Source: Pyxicephalus adspersus (lineage: Eukaryota > Chordata > Amphibia > Anura > Pyxicephalidae). From it: DNA of 64,000 bases. Positions 48,780 through 59,740 of the stretch are shown here, piece after piece; positions within the stretch are counted from its first letter, which is position 1; each line of letters begins with the position of its first letter. The notes beneath the pieces were generated by a model, which worked only from the letters and a program-made list of their open reading frames with translations, had not been told where the DNA came from and searched no databases. The position numbers were made by a program, and so were the translations under genes. Location: the NCBI RefSeq assembly GCF_032062135.1, contig NC_092858.1, positions 170,710,453 to 170,774,452 on the forward strand, written 5' to 3'.

Positions 48780-50060
48780 GAAGATTTGAGAGAAAGGCCA
48801 AATTGAGCCAGGGTAGGCATGGCGGACAACAAGCAAGCTTGAGTAAGAATAGGTCTGGTTAGGAGGATAAAAGACTCACCTGAATCAGTACAAGTCTTGC
48901 AAGAGAAACATTCTTAGTAAAAGTATGCCTAGATAGAGAAGGGGTTATAGTCTGATTAACAGTAGACCTTGCCAGGTGATAGGAGGGGTATCCCAATTTA
49001 AAATAAACCTTGTTAAGTGGATAAGAGACTTGCCTGAGTGAGGGTAGGCCTAACTAGGGGGATGGGGTGAAAAATATGAGTCAGTACAGGCCTTAATGAA
49101 AGGTTATCCCGAGTCAGAAAAAACTTTGCAAGGAGAATGTGAGTGAGGGTAGACATTGCAAGGATGTGAGGCTTTCCCGAGTTAGAATAGGCCTTGTTAG
49201 GTGCATAGGAATTAAGCTAGGTGGAAGAGAGGATAACCTGAGCAAAAGTAGGCCTGGCTCCATCAATAAAATGGCAGCCCGAATGATACTGGGCATTACT
49301 AGGTGAATGGAAGGTTTGCTTGAGTATGTGTAGTCTAGGGAGATGAGAGGCTAGCTTGGAAGAATAGTCCCTGCTAGGTGGATGAAGAGGTAGCATGAGA
49401 GAGCAGACCTGGCTGGGTGGAGGAGGGCAGTCTGAGCAAAGGTAGGCCTGGCTTCATAAATTAAAGGGCAGTCTGAGTGAGACTAAACTTTGCTAGGTGG
49501 ATGGAAGGTTTGCTTGAGTATGTGTAGACCTTTCCAGGTGGATGAGAGGCTAGCCAGAGCGCGACTAGGCCTTGCTAGCTCAATAAGAAAAAAAGCTTGA
49601 TTAGGAGCAGGCTTTGCTAGGTGGAAGAAGGGGTAGCATGAGAGAGCAGGCCTTGCTGATTGGATGAAGGCTAAGCAAAAGAAAACAAACCTGACTAGGT
49701 GGAGAAGGGCAACCTGAGCAAAGGTAGGCCTGGCTACATAAATGAAAGGGGAGATCAGATGAGAATAAACCTTGCTGGGTGGGTGAAAGGTATGCTTCGG
49801 TACGTGCAGGCTTTTCTAGGTGGATGGAAGGCTAGCCCCAGAGAGAGTAGGCCTAGCTAGGTCAATATGAAAGCTTGATTAGAAGCAGGCCTTGCTAGGT
49901 GGCGAAGAGAGCAGCCTTAGCAAAGGTAAGCCTGTCTACCTACGAGTGAGACTAGACCTTGCTAGGTGGGTGGAAGTTTTGCTAGAGTAAGTTTAGGCCT
50001 TGCTAGGTGAAAGAAAAGCTAGCCTGAGTAGGCCCGGCTGGGTGGATGAAAGGGCCGCCT
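48780..50060. repeat. Minisatellite, about 46-bp unit with higher-order structure
   Basis: Degenerate units of 'taggccttgctaggtggatga' plus 'aaggctagcctgagtgagag'. A larger block marked by 'aaggtttgcttgagtatgtgtag' recurs at 49311, 49505 and, diverged, 49787, spacings of 194 and 282 bp. Confidence 0.9.
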
Positions 50061-50813
50061 GTATTGGAGCTGCACTATGCAACAGAGAAGCACATGGGCT
50101 GCAGCACAGATATAAACAGGCCTGAGAGGAGGAGGCTGGATAATTACTAAACATGAGAGGCTGGGGGAGCGGCACCATTACAATAATGTCCTCCTCCTCC
50201 TCCACAGTGAAATGTTTATTCAAATCAGGCCGCACCATCCACAGCAAGCACTCCGGCCTCATTAACCCCTGACTGCCGGGGCCCATTGAAGGGCCACAGA
50301 GCAACCACCCACAGCAATGCTGCCAGCATAAACCCTGAGCTTGCTACAGCTCCGAAACCGCCAGCTCAGTTCCCAGAAATAACCCTCTGTCTGCCAATAG
50401 TAACACCATGAGGCTACGACTGCCCACCAATAACTCAAATCTAATGTCTGTGTATTTTAACTCCATCAAAACCACAGCAACTATTTAAGTCTTGCGATTT
50501 TTGTCACAGGTTAGGTAAATACCCCTTGGATGCCAGCTTGCCACAACCACAAGCATGCAACTTCTACCTCAACAGCCACAAACAACGACTACTAAAACTT
50601 GAGGAGCCCCAAAAACTTTACATTTACAGGCCCGTTGTTTGCATTCATCTAACCCCCTGGCAGCCACAGGCCAGTATACCACTCTGTTGACCCTTCTGAC
50701 CACCTCACTGTCTTTTGCCACCCTTAGCTGGTGCAGGTCTGTCAATATAACCTTTGAATGCATGGATACAGAAGGTGGATAAAATAGACAATACAAGTAC
50801 ATGAGATTTTATT
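50061..50813. other. Intron, no recognised feature
   Basis: Unique sequence. 'ggagcggcaccattacaataatgtcctcctcctcctccacag' resembles an acceptor-like tract on plus, but the gene runs on minus. No exon is called. Confidence 0.35.
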
Positions 50814-50864
50814 ACACACATATATATGTATATATATATATTATATATATATATATATATATAT
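50814..50864. repeat. (TA)n microsatellite
   Basis: Alternating TA with a few interruptions. Confidence 0.95.
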
Positions 50865-50999
50865 GCGAACTACTTCTATTGCCACAATATTGTCACTACA
50901 GAAAATGAGCCTCTACCCCACGTGTACCAACCAGCTATATACATTCAGCAGTTTTGTGGGAGTCAGGCTAATAAAAGGCAATTTGCAAGTGGCGGGTTA

Positions 51000-51236
51000 C
51001 TGTAATGAGCAGCATTTTCCCCAGCTCGTGGGAGAGGGGAGAACTGCGGAGCAGGAACCCTGCCGCGCTCCGTCTCCCCTTCACTTTCATTATGATGGAC
51101 GTTCGTCGTCCATCAATTCACCAGGACGGTCATCAACAAGAAGAACAACGAGCACTGTACACACATTGGATTCTCATCCGATATCAGCCCCGAGGCAACT
51201 ATCTGCCGAGAATCATGTGACGTGTGTACGTAGCCT
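51000..51236 (-). repeat. Family F element, right-truncated
   Basis: 'ccccttcactttcattatgatgg' and 'attctcatccgatatcagccccgaggcaactatctgccgagaatcatg' with end GACGTGTGTACGTAGCCTTTG. Minus orientation. Confidence 0.7.
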
Positions 51237-51297
51237 TTGTCTGTGCTTCTGCAGCCCACCACTGTTTCACCAACAGAATAAATTGTCCATGTTCTAC

Positions 51298-51412
51298 ACC
51301 AGGCTTTCTCGACCTGATAACAAGAAGGACCCTTCCTCATTGCTCACGGAACCCTTAGCAACCTCTGGAGAAACAATGGGGTTCCATAAATCCTGGTTGA
51401 GAAACACCGATC
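51298..51412 (-). repeat. Family C fragment
   Basis: 'ttgctcacggaacccttagcaacctctggag' and 'tcctggttgagaaacaccg' are the complement of the family 5' end. Confidence 0.65.
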
Positions 51413-51572
51413 TAGACCTTCTGCAAGGTCACATGGAACGCCAACAAAATATCAAAACTAGAAAGTCAGAACATTGTGACGGCTTGTAAGTATTCATTTG
51501 GGCTTCTGAAACCCATAGATACAACCCAGTGAATAATTTACCATATGAAAAAATGATCTCAAATATTCCATT

Positions 51573-51627
51573 AAAAAAAAAAAAAAAAAAAAAAACCCCA
51601 CAAAAAAAAAAAAAAAAAAAAAAAAAA
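51573..51627. repeat. Interrupted poly-A tract
   Basis: Two A-runs (51573-51595 and 51602-51627) separated by CCCCAC. Slippage-prone; the long minus-strand phenylalanine runs across it are not protein. Confidence 0.95.
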
Positions 51628-51712
51628 TCACTCTCCAATGCCAAAGATCTGAAGATTTCAGGTACAGAAAACACACATCGCTGCACTCCAGATGCATCTT
51701 TCGAGAAATAAT

Positions 51713-52149
51713 TTTATCAGTCTAATTGTTCGGGTTTTCTTTAGCTTTAAAGGACCCAATCACCTTATAAAACTCTGCAGCCCCTGATCCATCTGGTCTT
51801 ATTTTTGTGTTTGCACTAAAGAAATGCATGCATAATCCAGCAGAAAATGGCTAATGTGCCACCATGTCCTTTTCCTGTCTTTGCCCTATTTTCATCAAAT
51901 GAAGCCTTTGATATCTGGTTTGGTTTATAAAACTGGAAAACAGCTACTTTATTCTGAATATATTGATAGTGGGGGAAATGTATGGCCAGTTGGGTGACCA
52001 AATTTCATGTACAAGCTTCAGTCCGCACCATTGGTAAACGGGACGGAGATGTTCTACTCATCACTGGCCCATGATACCAGCCAGTTTTGAACAACCCAAG
52101 AAGCTTTGGTAGACACTTTCATAAAATTCCCAAGTTAGAGCAATATTAA
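51713..52149. other. Intron, no recognised feature
   Basis: Unique sequence, nothing recognised. Confidence 0.35.
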
Positions 52150-52459
52150 TATTTTTACACAATATTTGTATAGCGCCAACATATTATGCAGTGCTGTACA
52201 AAGTCCATAGTCATGTCAGTAGCTGTCCCTCAAAGCAGGTAACATTCTAATCTCGATATTATAGTCATATGTCATTATTACAATCTGAGGTCAATTTTGG
52301 GGGGAAGCCAAAAAACCTAACTGCATTTTTAGGGGGAAACCCCCCAAAACACAGGGAGAACCTGCAAACTTCATGCAGATAGTGTCCTGGCTGAGATTAA
52401 AACCAGAGACCCAGCGCTGCAAAGGCTAGAGCGCTAACCACTGAGCCACCGTGCTGCCC
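52150..52459 (-). repeat. Family A tRNA-derived SINE, full length
   Basis: Minus orientation. Tail 'tatagcgccaacatattatgcagtgctgtac' at left, 'aggtcaattttggggggaagcc' body, tRNA-like head complement 'gctaaccactgagccaccgtgctgccc' at right. Confidence 0.85.
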
Positions 52460-52883
52460 TTGACGGGAGCCGTGCTCCTTACCTGCCTTAACATTTTTCG
52501 GGCTGACCTCCACCGGGAAAGTCTACAAATCCCAGCACTCCTAACTCAAAATATGGGATTTTGCCGAACGAGGCATCTCACTGGTCAACCCTCTCATCTA
52601 GCAAAGTGGCATCAGAACCATAATTCCTGGCAGCCAGCCGGATTCACCAGACCACAGTAAATGTCAGCCGATTTTTCTTGCTGTCTCCGTCCAGCAGATG
52701 CAATGCTTAAGACATGGCTGGACAGTATGGAGGCAGAACTGTGAAATATAAAGCACATGAAAAATCAATCTGGAGTTTTGCCTTAAATGCAAAACACTTT
52801 GCCTGCTGGATCTTCTTTTCTACAAAAGATACCGGGATCTACAACATTTGTGTACTAAACACCTTCACAGGACTCATTAACCC
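52460..52883. other. Intron, no recognised feature
   Basis: Unique sequence between a SINE and a family D copy. Confidence 0.35.
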
Positions 52884-53050
52884 CAATATTCTCCCCAGCC
52901 CCTTTTAGCTAGGCGCACCACTTGGCACTTTTCAGCCCCAAGCCCAATGTTTTTGGCTGGTTACTGATAAGTTGGGTCACAATACAGGGGCCACCACCCA
53001 CCTACAATTTCTTACCACCAGGCTAAAAAAAAAAACTGGACTGAGCACTG
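52884..53050 (+). repeat. Family D palindromic element
   Basis: Starts CAATATTCTCCCCAGCCCC, contains 'aggcgcaccacttggcacttttcag', 'ggttactgataagttgggtcac' and an A-run, and ends GAGCACTG. Confidence 0.75.
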
Positions 53051-53859
53051 AACCCCATCGGTTCTTCAGCATCCATGGATTAAAAAACTCCATGCTCGAG
53101 CCGGATTCTTTTTGCATAAAAACATCTTTTATCGACAAACCAGCTGGGGCAATCATTCATTTGCAGTTTATCTCCGAATTCCTAAATACAGGTCCAGCTT
53201 GTTGGTACAGAAATAATGGCTCCTTTAATTGTCTGCAAACCGTACTCAACTTCCAAAGAAAATTATAGTATTTTAGGTAAATACATAGGAGGGATTATAG
53301 CAGTTCACTGAACGTAGACTTCTACAATCGTCTATGCAGAGTTTTGTGAATTCTTCATCTGGTGGCTGCCTGCATAGAAGGGACGGTTTATTAGCATCGG
53401 TGCTGAATGACTGGAGCCAAAGGATCTTATTCTGACCAGACTGAACATTTGCACTTTGTAATAATGGAACACACAATATTGCAATTCAGTGTTCAATGCA
53501 TTTGGTGGCAATGGCACCTCCAACAAACTCTGCCAATGCACAACACCCATATATTAACAGGCCTATCAATCGAGTACTTTAATTTTTCGATTGAAGCGTC
53601 CTCACAGCCTTTTAAACCTTGGAACTGGTGCAATAATCCACACACCCAAGGGTGAAGGGGCCCTAAAGCTAGTTGTAAATGTGAGATGGTAGTCGGAGTA
53701 ACTTTCTATATGTACGACTGCATTAAATTGGAACTAACGTCCAACTATGAAAAATTGGCAACCAGGCTGGTGATTATGGCATAGGGGACAGGCAATGTCC
53801 CATAACCTAATAGCAGTCCAGCAGGATATGCATTAAAAAAAAAGACTAAAGATTGCTTT
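53051..53859. other. Intron, no recognised feature
   Basis: Unique sequence, nothing recognised. Confidence 0.35.
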
Positions 53860-54556
53860 TAAAGGGCACCGTGAATTAGCCTACAATAGCACAAACAGGA
53901 CGGCAAAGGCTGCCGAATGAAAAAGTGCTACAAAGTTTGAACAGCCGGGGCCGATATGCATTACCCTAAATTTGCCGCTCATATTCATCCCGCTGGTGGG
54001 CACAGCAGGGGCCCCGTTTTAATTACTGGTTGTCAGCCCGCACCAACAAAGCAAAAAGCCAACCTATTATTTTCTTAATAAAAAGCGTAAGCGGAGTTCC
54101 AAGGTCGCAGCAAATGACCAGTGTCACATCCATTGCTGTTTGAGGCAGACATACATTATTATAGGATACACACCACGGGGCAGAGTTTGTAGCCATTCAT
54201 AATGCAGGAGCAATTATCCCGAGGCCTCATCTGCTGGCCTACAGCACGTTGCCCCACCACCAATCGTTTGCTGACTCTGCGTACCTTGCAGGCCGGGCGG
54301 GCGCATTTCCTGGAAGCCCCGTAATCACCGTGTTTATGAACACAAGCAATAATTCTTTGTTCCTTCATGAAAAAAAAAAAAAAAGCACATCTGATTTTCT
54401 TAATGAATGACTTCCCGCCACAGGGACCCAATCTACGTGGATGAATCATGCTGGACTTCCAAATTACAATAAATGTAAACTTGAAGGGGATCGGACAGCA
54501 AACTTTATATTCATGCGTCATACAGCAGGCTCGCTCATCTAACATGTGGGCAATGC
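53860..54556. promoter_or_regulatory. Long conserved-looking intronic block
   Basis: About 700 bp free of the window's repeat families. It has balanced composition, retained CpGs and many homeodomain/POU-like words: GATATGCATTACC, TTTTAATTACTGG, CATTCATAATGCAGG, GAGCAATTATCCC, GGATGAATCATGC. This is the strongest enhancer-like texture in the intron. Conservation is not tested. Confidence 0.4.
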
Positions 54557-54589
54557 CAGAATATTCTAATATTGATGTATCCTGTATAA

Positions 54590-54722
54590 TTATTAAACTA
54601 TATTCCTAAATCGCCAACAAATTACGTGGCACTGTACATAGAGGTTGGTAATGACAGTCGGATACAAACAATGACACAGGAGGAGGAGAGGACCCTGCAC
54701 TGAAGAGCTTACAATCTAAAAG
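54590..54722 (-). repeat. LINE family B 3' tail
   Basis: Complement of 'ttttagattgtaagctcttcagtgcagggtcctctcctcctcctgtgtc' and 'gtacagtgccacgtaat', the 3' end of an L2-like LINE. Confidence 0.65.
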
Positions 54723-54889
54723 ACTGAATATGTAATGATTCTGGAACTTTGCAAGAATTAAAAGATTCATAAGGTCCTTTGTATAATTAAAATTTGTATT
54801 GAAATGTTTTCAATTGATTTGTAGGATGGTATAAGCTCATAGGAACCCAGAGGTAATACCCTATAGACATAGGTAAAGGTACGTGTGTA

Positions 54890-55420
54890 CATCTGTATGT
54901 TAATTCTTTTTAGGTAATTGGCTTCACCCAAATTGACCATAGACTGGATTGGTCTTCCTCGTCCTATTCGGCTTGCTCCTACTTTCTGCTCTTTTAAAAC
55001 AACACTTAAAACACAACGGTTCAACCTCACCTACCCGTCTTCTTCCGTCTCCTAAACCCTCATTGCTTCTCACCATTCCATATCCCCCTCCTATTGTGTG
55101 ATACTTCCCCCACCTCCTAGAGTGTAAGCTCTTCGGGGCAGGGTCCTCTCCTTCTCCTGTGTCACTGTCTGTATCTGTCTGTCATTTGCAACCCCTATTT
55201 AATGTACAGCTCTGTGTAATATGTTGGCGCTATATAAATCCTGTTTATTATAATTATTAATAAGTAATAATAACAATAATAATAGACTGTGCTAATGACT
55301 GTAGTATGGACAGTATATTGTGAGCCCCTTTAATGGACAGCCAGTGACAGGACTATGGACTTTGTACAGGGCTGCATAAAATGTTGGCGCTATATAAAGA
55401 CTGTATAATAGGAATAATAT
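54890..55420 (+). repeat. Family A SINE interrupted by a LINE
   Basis: Left piece about 54890-54947 ('taggtaattggcttcacccaaattgaccatagactg'). Right piece 55282-55420 ('atagactgtgctaatgactg...gttggcgctatataaagactg'). The break carries a duplicated ATAGACTG (54940-54947 and 55282-55289). Confidence 0.75.
54948..55281 (+). mobile_element. L2-like LINE, 5'-truncated, with ORF2 C-terminal tail
   Basis: Non-LTR retrotransposon 3' end. A frame at 54978-55055 ends a polypeptide with PTFCSFKTTLKT, then a serine-rich tail and TAA; this looks like the last residues of a LINE ORF2. It is followed by the 3'UTR: 'gtgtaagctcttcggggcagggtcctctcc', 'gtcatttgcaacccctatttaatgtacagc', 'tgttggcgctatataaatcctg' and an (AAT)-type tail. 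The 3'UTR resembles that of L2 elements. An 8-bp target-site duplication, ATAGACTG, flanks it. Confidence 0.75.
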
Positions 55421-55542
55421 ACATTAAAAAGATATAAATTTTTCTATGTCCTGTGGTGGACAATAGAAGCCTTCTGACCATGAAGGGGTTACCATCAACA
55501 AATAAGTCCAGACCAGAATTTAAAAACGGAGCACTGGATACT

Positions 55543-55733
55543 GTCACTGGATATTTCCCCCCTCCTATTGTGTGTTCTTTCCCCCACCTCTTAGATTGTA
55601 AGCTCTTGTGGGCAGGGTCCTCTCCTCCTCCTGTGTCACTGTCTGTGTCTGTCATTTGCAACCCCTATTTAATGTACAGCACTGCGTAATATGCTGGTGC
55701 TATATAAATCCTTAATAATAATAACTGTACTAA
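55543..55733 (+). repeat. LINE family B 3' tail
   Basis: 'cccctcctattgtgtg...ttagattgtaagctcttgtgggcagggtcctc...ctggtgctatataaatcc' with (AAT)n end; 5' truncated. Confidence 0.8.
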
Positions 55734-55902
55734 AGTTAAAAAAAAACAAAATCAATGGCTGGTTAAGAGAACCTGCCTACCAGGAATCCGTAATCAAATA
55801 TTTACCTTCACGTTAAAACTAACAGAATAACACTCAGAGAGAGAGAAAAGGGGAGCCCGACAAGACAAAAGGCTAGCACGGCCAAATCACTTAAAGAACA
55901 AA

Positions 55903-56033
55903 TTGTAAGCTCTTTGGGGCAGGATCCTCTCCTCCTCCTATGTCTGAATCTGTCTGTCATTTGCAACCCCTATTTAGAGTACAGCGCTGCGTAATATGTT
56001 GGCACTATATAAATCCTGTTAAACAATAATAAT
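55903..56033 (+). repeat. LINE family B 3' tail
   Basis: 'attgtaagctctttggggcaggatcctctcc...gtacagcgctgcgtaatatgttggcactatataaatcctg' with (AAT)n end. Confidence 0.8.
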
Positions 56034-56209
56034 AAATTGCTGGGTCATATAAAAATTTAACAAAACGTAACAAAATCAAAAGATGATTACGGCGATTACG
56101 AAGCGGAGTGGCGTGCTTTTTTTTTTTTTGCAGGATGCAAAGATAATCTAAAAAAAAAAAAAATGGTACAATTTGCCCTCTGACCCCGAGCCTTTTGCAG
56201 AAATACACT

Positions 56210-56420
56210 TCTTTGTCCCTGTGATTTCACACAACAATGAAGCACGTATTAATGACACCAGCTATTTAGGAAGGTAAGGAAAAGGGCCGGCGAGTGCACA
56301 CAGGCCCTGATATGTGATTTTTCTTTTTTCTTTTAGCTTTTGCAGGTTTGTACATGTTTTCCTTATGAATGTCATCCATGCGGTTAAGCTTTGTTGTACT
56401 CTTGCTTGCTGTAACTGGGG
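56210..56420. promoter_or_regulatory. Conserved-looking intronic block
   Basis: Non-repetitive. ATTAATGACACCAGC and CATCCATGCGGTTAAGC words and a pyrimidine tract near 56320. Texture evidence only. Confidence 0.3.
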
Positions 56421-56699
56421 AACGCCCCGAGGGGTGGAAGAGAGGGGCAGAACTGGGACACTATAGGTGATTTAAAAAAATACAAAAAAAAAAAGCAAGC
56501 AAAAGAAGCAAGGAATACATTTATCTACAACTGTTCTGAAATGCCTCAGCCGTTACAAAGTAAATCTTTTCAGGTTAGCCAAAATAAAAAGAAACAAAAA
56601 AAAATAAAGATTCAGGTCCCTTTAAAAAGTATGCTAAACCCAGAGCAAGGAAATGAATATGTAAAAGGAGAGGGGCAGGAAATCAGATCTCAAAACATG

Positions 56700-56960
56700 C
56701 GGAGGATTTAAAAAAAAAAAAGAAAACGATTTGCAACGCCAAAACGACATCAAAGGCTTCACCTTTGTATTTATTTTTGCATCATTTAGCTTTTTTGTTT
56801 ATTGAATATTCACCAAAGCCGTCCGCCTAATGCATATTAAAAAAAAACGCACACCGGTTACAAAATGACTTATCAGATATTAGCGTTGCACAGCAACCTC
56901 ATCAATCCAGCGCCAGCCCGAGCGTAACTAAACTACGGCAACACATGGCCAACCAAAATA
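56700..56960. promoter_or_regulatory. Conserved-looking intronic block with POU-like word
   Basis: Contains CCTAATGCATATTAAA (56827-56842), a dimer-like POU word, TTTTTGCATCATTTAGC, and CpG-retaining sequence CAGCGCCAGCCCGAGCG. Texture evidence only. Confidence 0.35.
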
Positions 56961-57106
56961 ATAATAAGTGAATGTGTTGAGTCTCCTTGCAAAAATATCA
57001 GACAACCTAAAAACAGGTCACGTGTAATAAAAACGAAAAAAAAAAAACAAACGGCCGCTGTGTATTTTATTAAAAAAATAAAAAACCTTCTCTCGGCAGA
57101 CTGCTA

Positions 57107-57800
57107 TTAAATTCTCTGCGTCCGCTCGCTATAGACGCGGAGCAGAGAGCAAAAGGTTAAAAATGCAGCCCCTTTGCTATCATTATTATTAATATTTGCA
57201 ACCCTTGAACTGAAGTTCACCGTCTGCATCAAAAAAAAAAAAATCGCCAACATAATAAAACACAAGCAAAATAATATAATAAAAAATAAAAAAATGACAC
57301 CCATGTACAAAAGGAGAACATTTTCGTTGGTGTTGTAGAGCCGCACCGTTCGCCGTCGGTCTGGTAAGGCTCGGAGACGGCGATAAGGCCAAGAGGTATC
57401 GCTAGTAAATAACGCAGCATAATAACAATACAAACAGGCAGCAAGGAGAAGAGAATGAGGGCTATTAATAAATAATGTCATATCAGGGGGGGCAGATGGA
57501 GGGGCACGGATCACATTAATAATAATGAGGGGCAGATAGATGATAGGAGGGTCAGTGATAATAATAATGTAGCCGGGGATTGGGAAGGGGTAATATATGA
57601 TGTAGTGAGGGGCCGCTAAACAAATATTGATGAAATAGAATAAATGGGGTGGATAAGTAGAGAAATGAGAATATAATTGAGGCGAAGTTAGAAGAGGCGA
57701 TAATAGAAGTAGCCGATTCTGACTCATAATCTAATGGCGGGGGGGCGGCCATGATAATGATGGGGGTAATAACAGAAAAAAACATAGAATAATAAGGAAG
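57107..57800. other. AT/AAT-rich intron
   Basis: A 206-codon minus frame (57107-57727) is compositionally biased (AAT and homopolymer derived) and shows no domain, so it is not called. A CpG-retaining stretch lies at 57340-57420. Confidence 0.5.
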
Positions 57801-57810
57801 ATTTAACCAT

Positions 57811-57952
57811 TCTCTTAGATTGTAAGCTCCCCTACCCCTACTGTGTCACTGTATCTGTCATTTGCAACCCCTATTTAATGTACAGCGCTACGTAATATGT
57901 TGGTGCTATATAAATGTTTATTATTATTATTAATAATAATAATAATTGTAAG
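57811..57952 (+). repeat. LINE family B 3' tail
   Basis: 'cttagattgtaagctcccctacccctactgtgtcactgtatctgtcatttgcaacccc...ttggtgctatataaatg' then (ATT)n(AAT)n. Confidence 0.8.
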
Positions 57953-58829
57953 GGAGTAAGAGGGGGCAGTTAGCTGCTCATCATACAAGGCGGGGGAACT
58001 CTTGCTGGGTGTGAGGATAAAATACGGCTGATAATAACGTGGGGTCAGAGCGGGGTAATACGGGGTCGTACGGGAACATCGCCATTTCACATTGACAACC
58101 AAACTTCCAATTGGTCAGCCGTTCCCCCCAAAGATGAATGGAATAATAATACATAAGGCGTGCAATGATATAAAATTGAGATCCCAATATGGCTAGAAAG
58201 GTTACTCCTAATAATCCCAAAATTGTAACACATGACGTCATGATAATAAATAAAAATGCACAATATATTATACATATATATATATATATATAAAAGATCC
58301 TCCATATATATAAAAGATCCGATACAACAACAGCAGGTGAGTATAATAATAACCACATTCATAATAATAAGCAGCTACACATAATACAACCAATAAGAAA
58401 TCAGCCAAAAAAGTGATAATAAAAAAGTAACAATAACAATACAAGGTCTGAGGTGTCACAACGTCTTATAAATAGGAACGTCGGGCACCGTAAAAATGAT
58501 GGATCTGGAGTTCTGAATAATTATGAGGATGAATTATAACAATGAAAATATACACTCAGTAGGGAGTAATTCCTAATGAGATTCCCTACAGGTCGTCAAT
58601 GAGCATATAAAAGGTATAATAAAGGGCCAGCAGAGATTAGTAATAGTTAGGAGGGCAATAAAGGGGATATTAATAATCAATGTGGTGCTAAATATCGGGT
58701 CGTTGGCTATGGATAATAATGGGTGAGAAGAGAAAAATAATATCCTCAGAGATGAGAAGGATACAGGGAAAACACAATAATAATGTAAAAGAAAAAAAGG
58801 TTAAAAAAAATATGGGGTCCGATGATTTT
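57953..58829. repeat. AAT/TA simple-sequence-rich intron
   Basis: Many short (AAT)n and (ATA)n runs and a (TA)n run near 58272-58292, with a duplicated 'tataaaagatcc' (58291-58302 and 58309-58320). No exon recognised. Confidence 0.6.
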
Positions 58830-58965
58830 TAGGCGAGGGGACGTCGGAGTCCGATTACCAGGCGAGGGGGGCGTCGGGGTTCGATTATCAGACGAGGGGC
58901 CCGATTATCAGACTAGGGGACGTTGGGGCCCGATTAACAGACCAGGGGACGTCGGGGTATGAATA
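58830..58965. repeat. Short minisatellite, about 30-bp GC-rich unit
   Basis: Four to five units of GGCGAGGGGACGTCGG plus 'ggtccgattatcag'. Each unit carries ACGT/GACGTC-like words. Confidence 0.85.
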
Positions 58966-59740
58966 GTAATAGATAAGCTGGGCACAGGGTGACATTATCA
59001 ATAATGAGTGAGCAGGGCACAGGATGGCATTAGTAGTAATGGGAGAGCTGGGCACAGACTGGTATGGGTAATATTCAGGGTAAACTTATTAGTAATGGGT
59101 GAACTGGGCACAGGATGGCATTAATAATATTTGTTGAACTTGACACCAAGATAAAAAAAACTTGGGTCAGCTGGGCACAGGAATACCAGGTAAGGTAAAT
59201 AGTAATAGGTGAGCTGGGCACAAGATGGCATTAATAATTGCTAAACTGGACACCATGATGAAATACTTGGCAAGCTTGGCACAGAGTTAACAGGTGGCAT
59301 TAAAAGTAATAGGGGAGCCAGGCACAGGGTGTCATGATCAATAGGTTTACCTGGCACAGGGTGACATTACAAATGATAGATGAGCCGGGCAAATTATGCC
59401 ATTAAAAGTACCAGAAGAGCTGGGCATAGACTGAGCTGGGCACAGGATGGCATGAATAGAAATTGATGAACTTAGTACCGTAATAAAATACTCTGCCAGC
59501 TGGGCACCGTGTTGACAGGTGGTGCTAATAGTAACAGGCGTCCCAGGCCATAATCAATAATGGGTGAGCCAAACACCAGGTGAAATAAATCAATTACAAG
59601 TGAGCTGGGAACAAGGTGACACCAATCAATAATGGGTGAGATGGGTACACGGGTTGGCAAACATTAATACGACATAGGTAGGTGAAGGGGGATAAAAAGT
59701 AAGAATGTGAAAATGTAATAATAATAATAATAGAAGTTAA
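58966..59740. repeat. Degenerate minisatellite, GAGCTGGGCACAG units
   Basis: Irregular units of 'gagctgggcacaggatggcattaatagtaatgggt'. It merges into the 31-bp array to the right. Confidence 0.8.

Noticed and set aside
50180..50225. Pyrimidine tract and CAG as a splice acceptor
   Set aside because: It is on plus, opposite to POU2F1, and is followed by no recognisable exon.
50863..51489. 208-codon open frame on plus
   Set aside because: It crosses family F and family C repeat copies and unique intron; no domain, and the composition follows the repeats.
57107..57727. 206-codon open frame on minus
   Set aside because: Built from AAT-rich and homopolymer sequence; hydrophobic low-complexity runs, no conserved motif.
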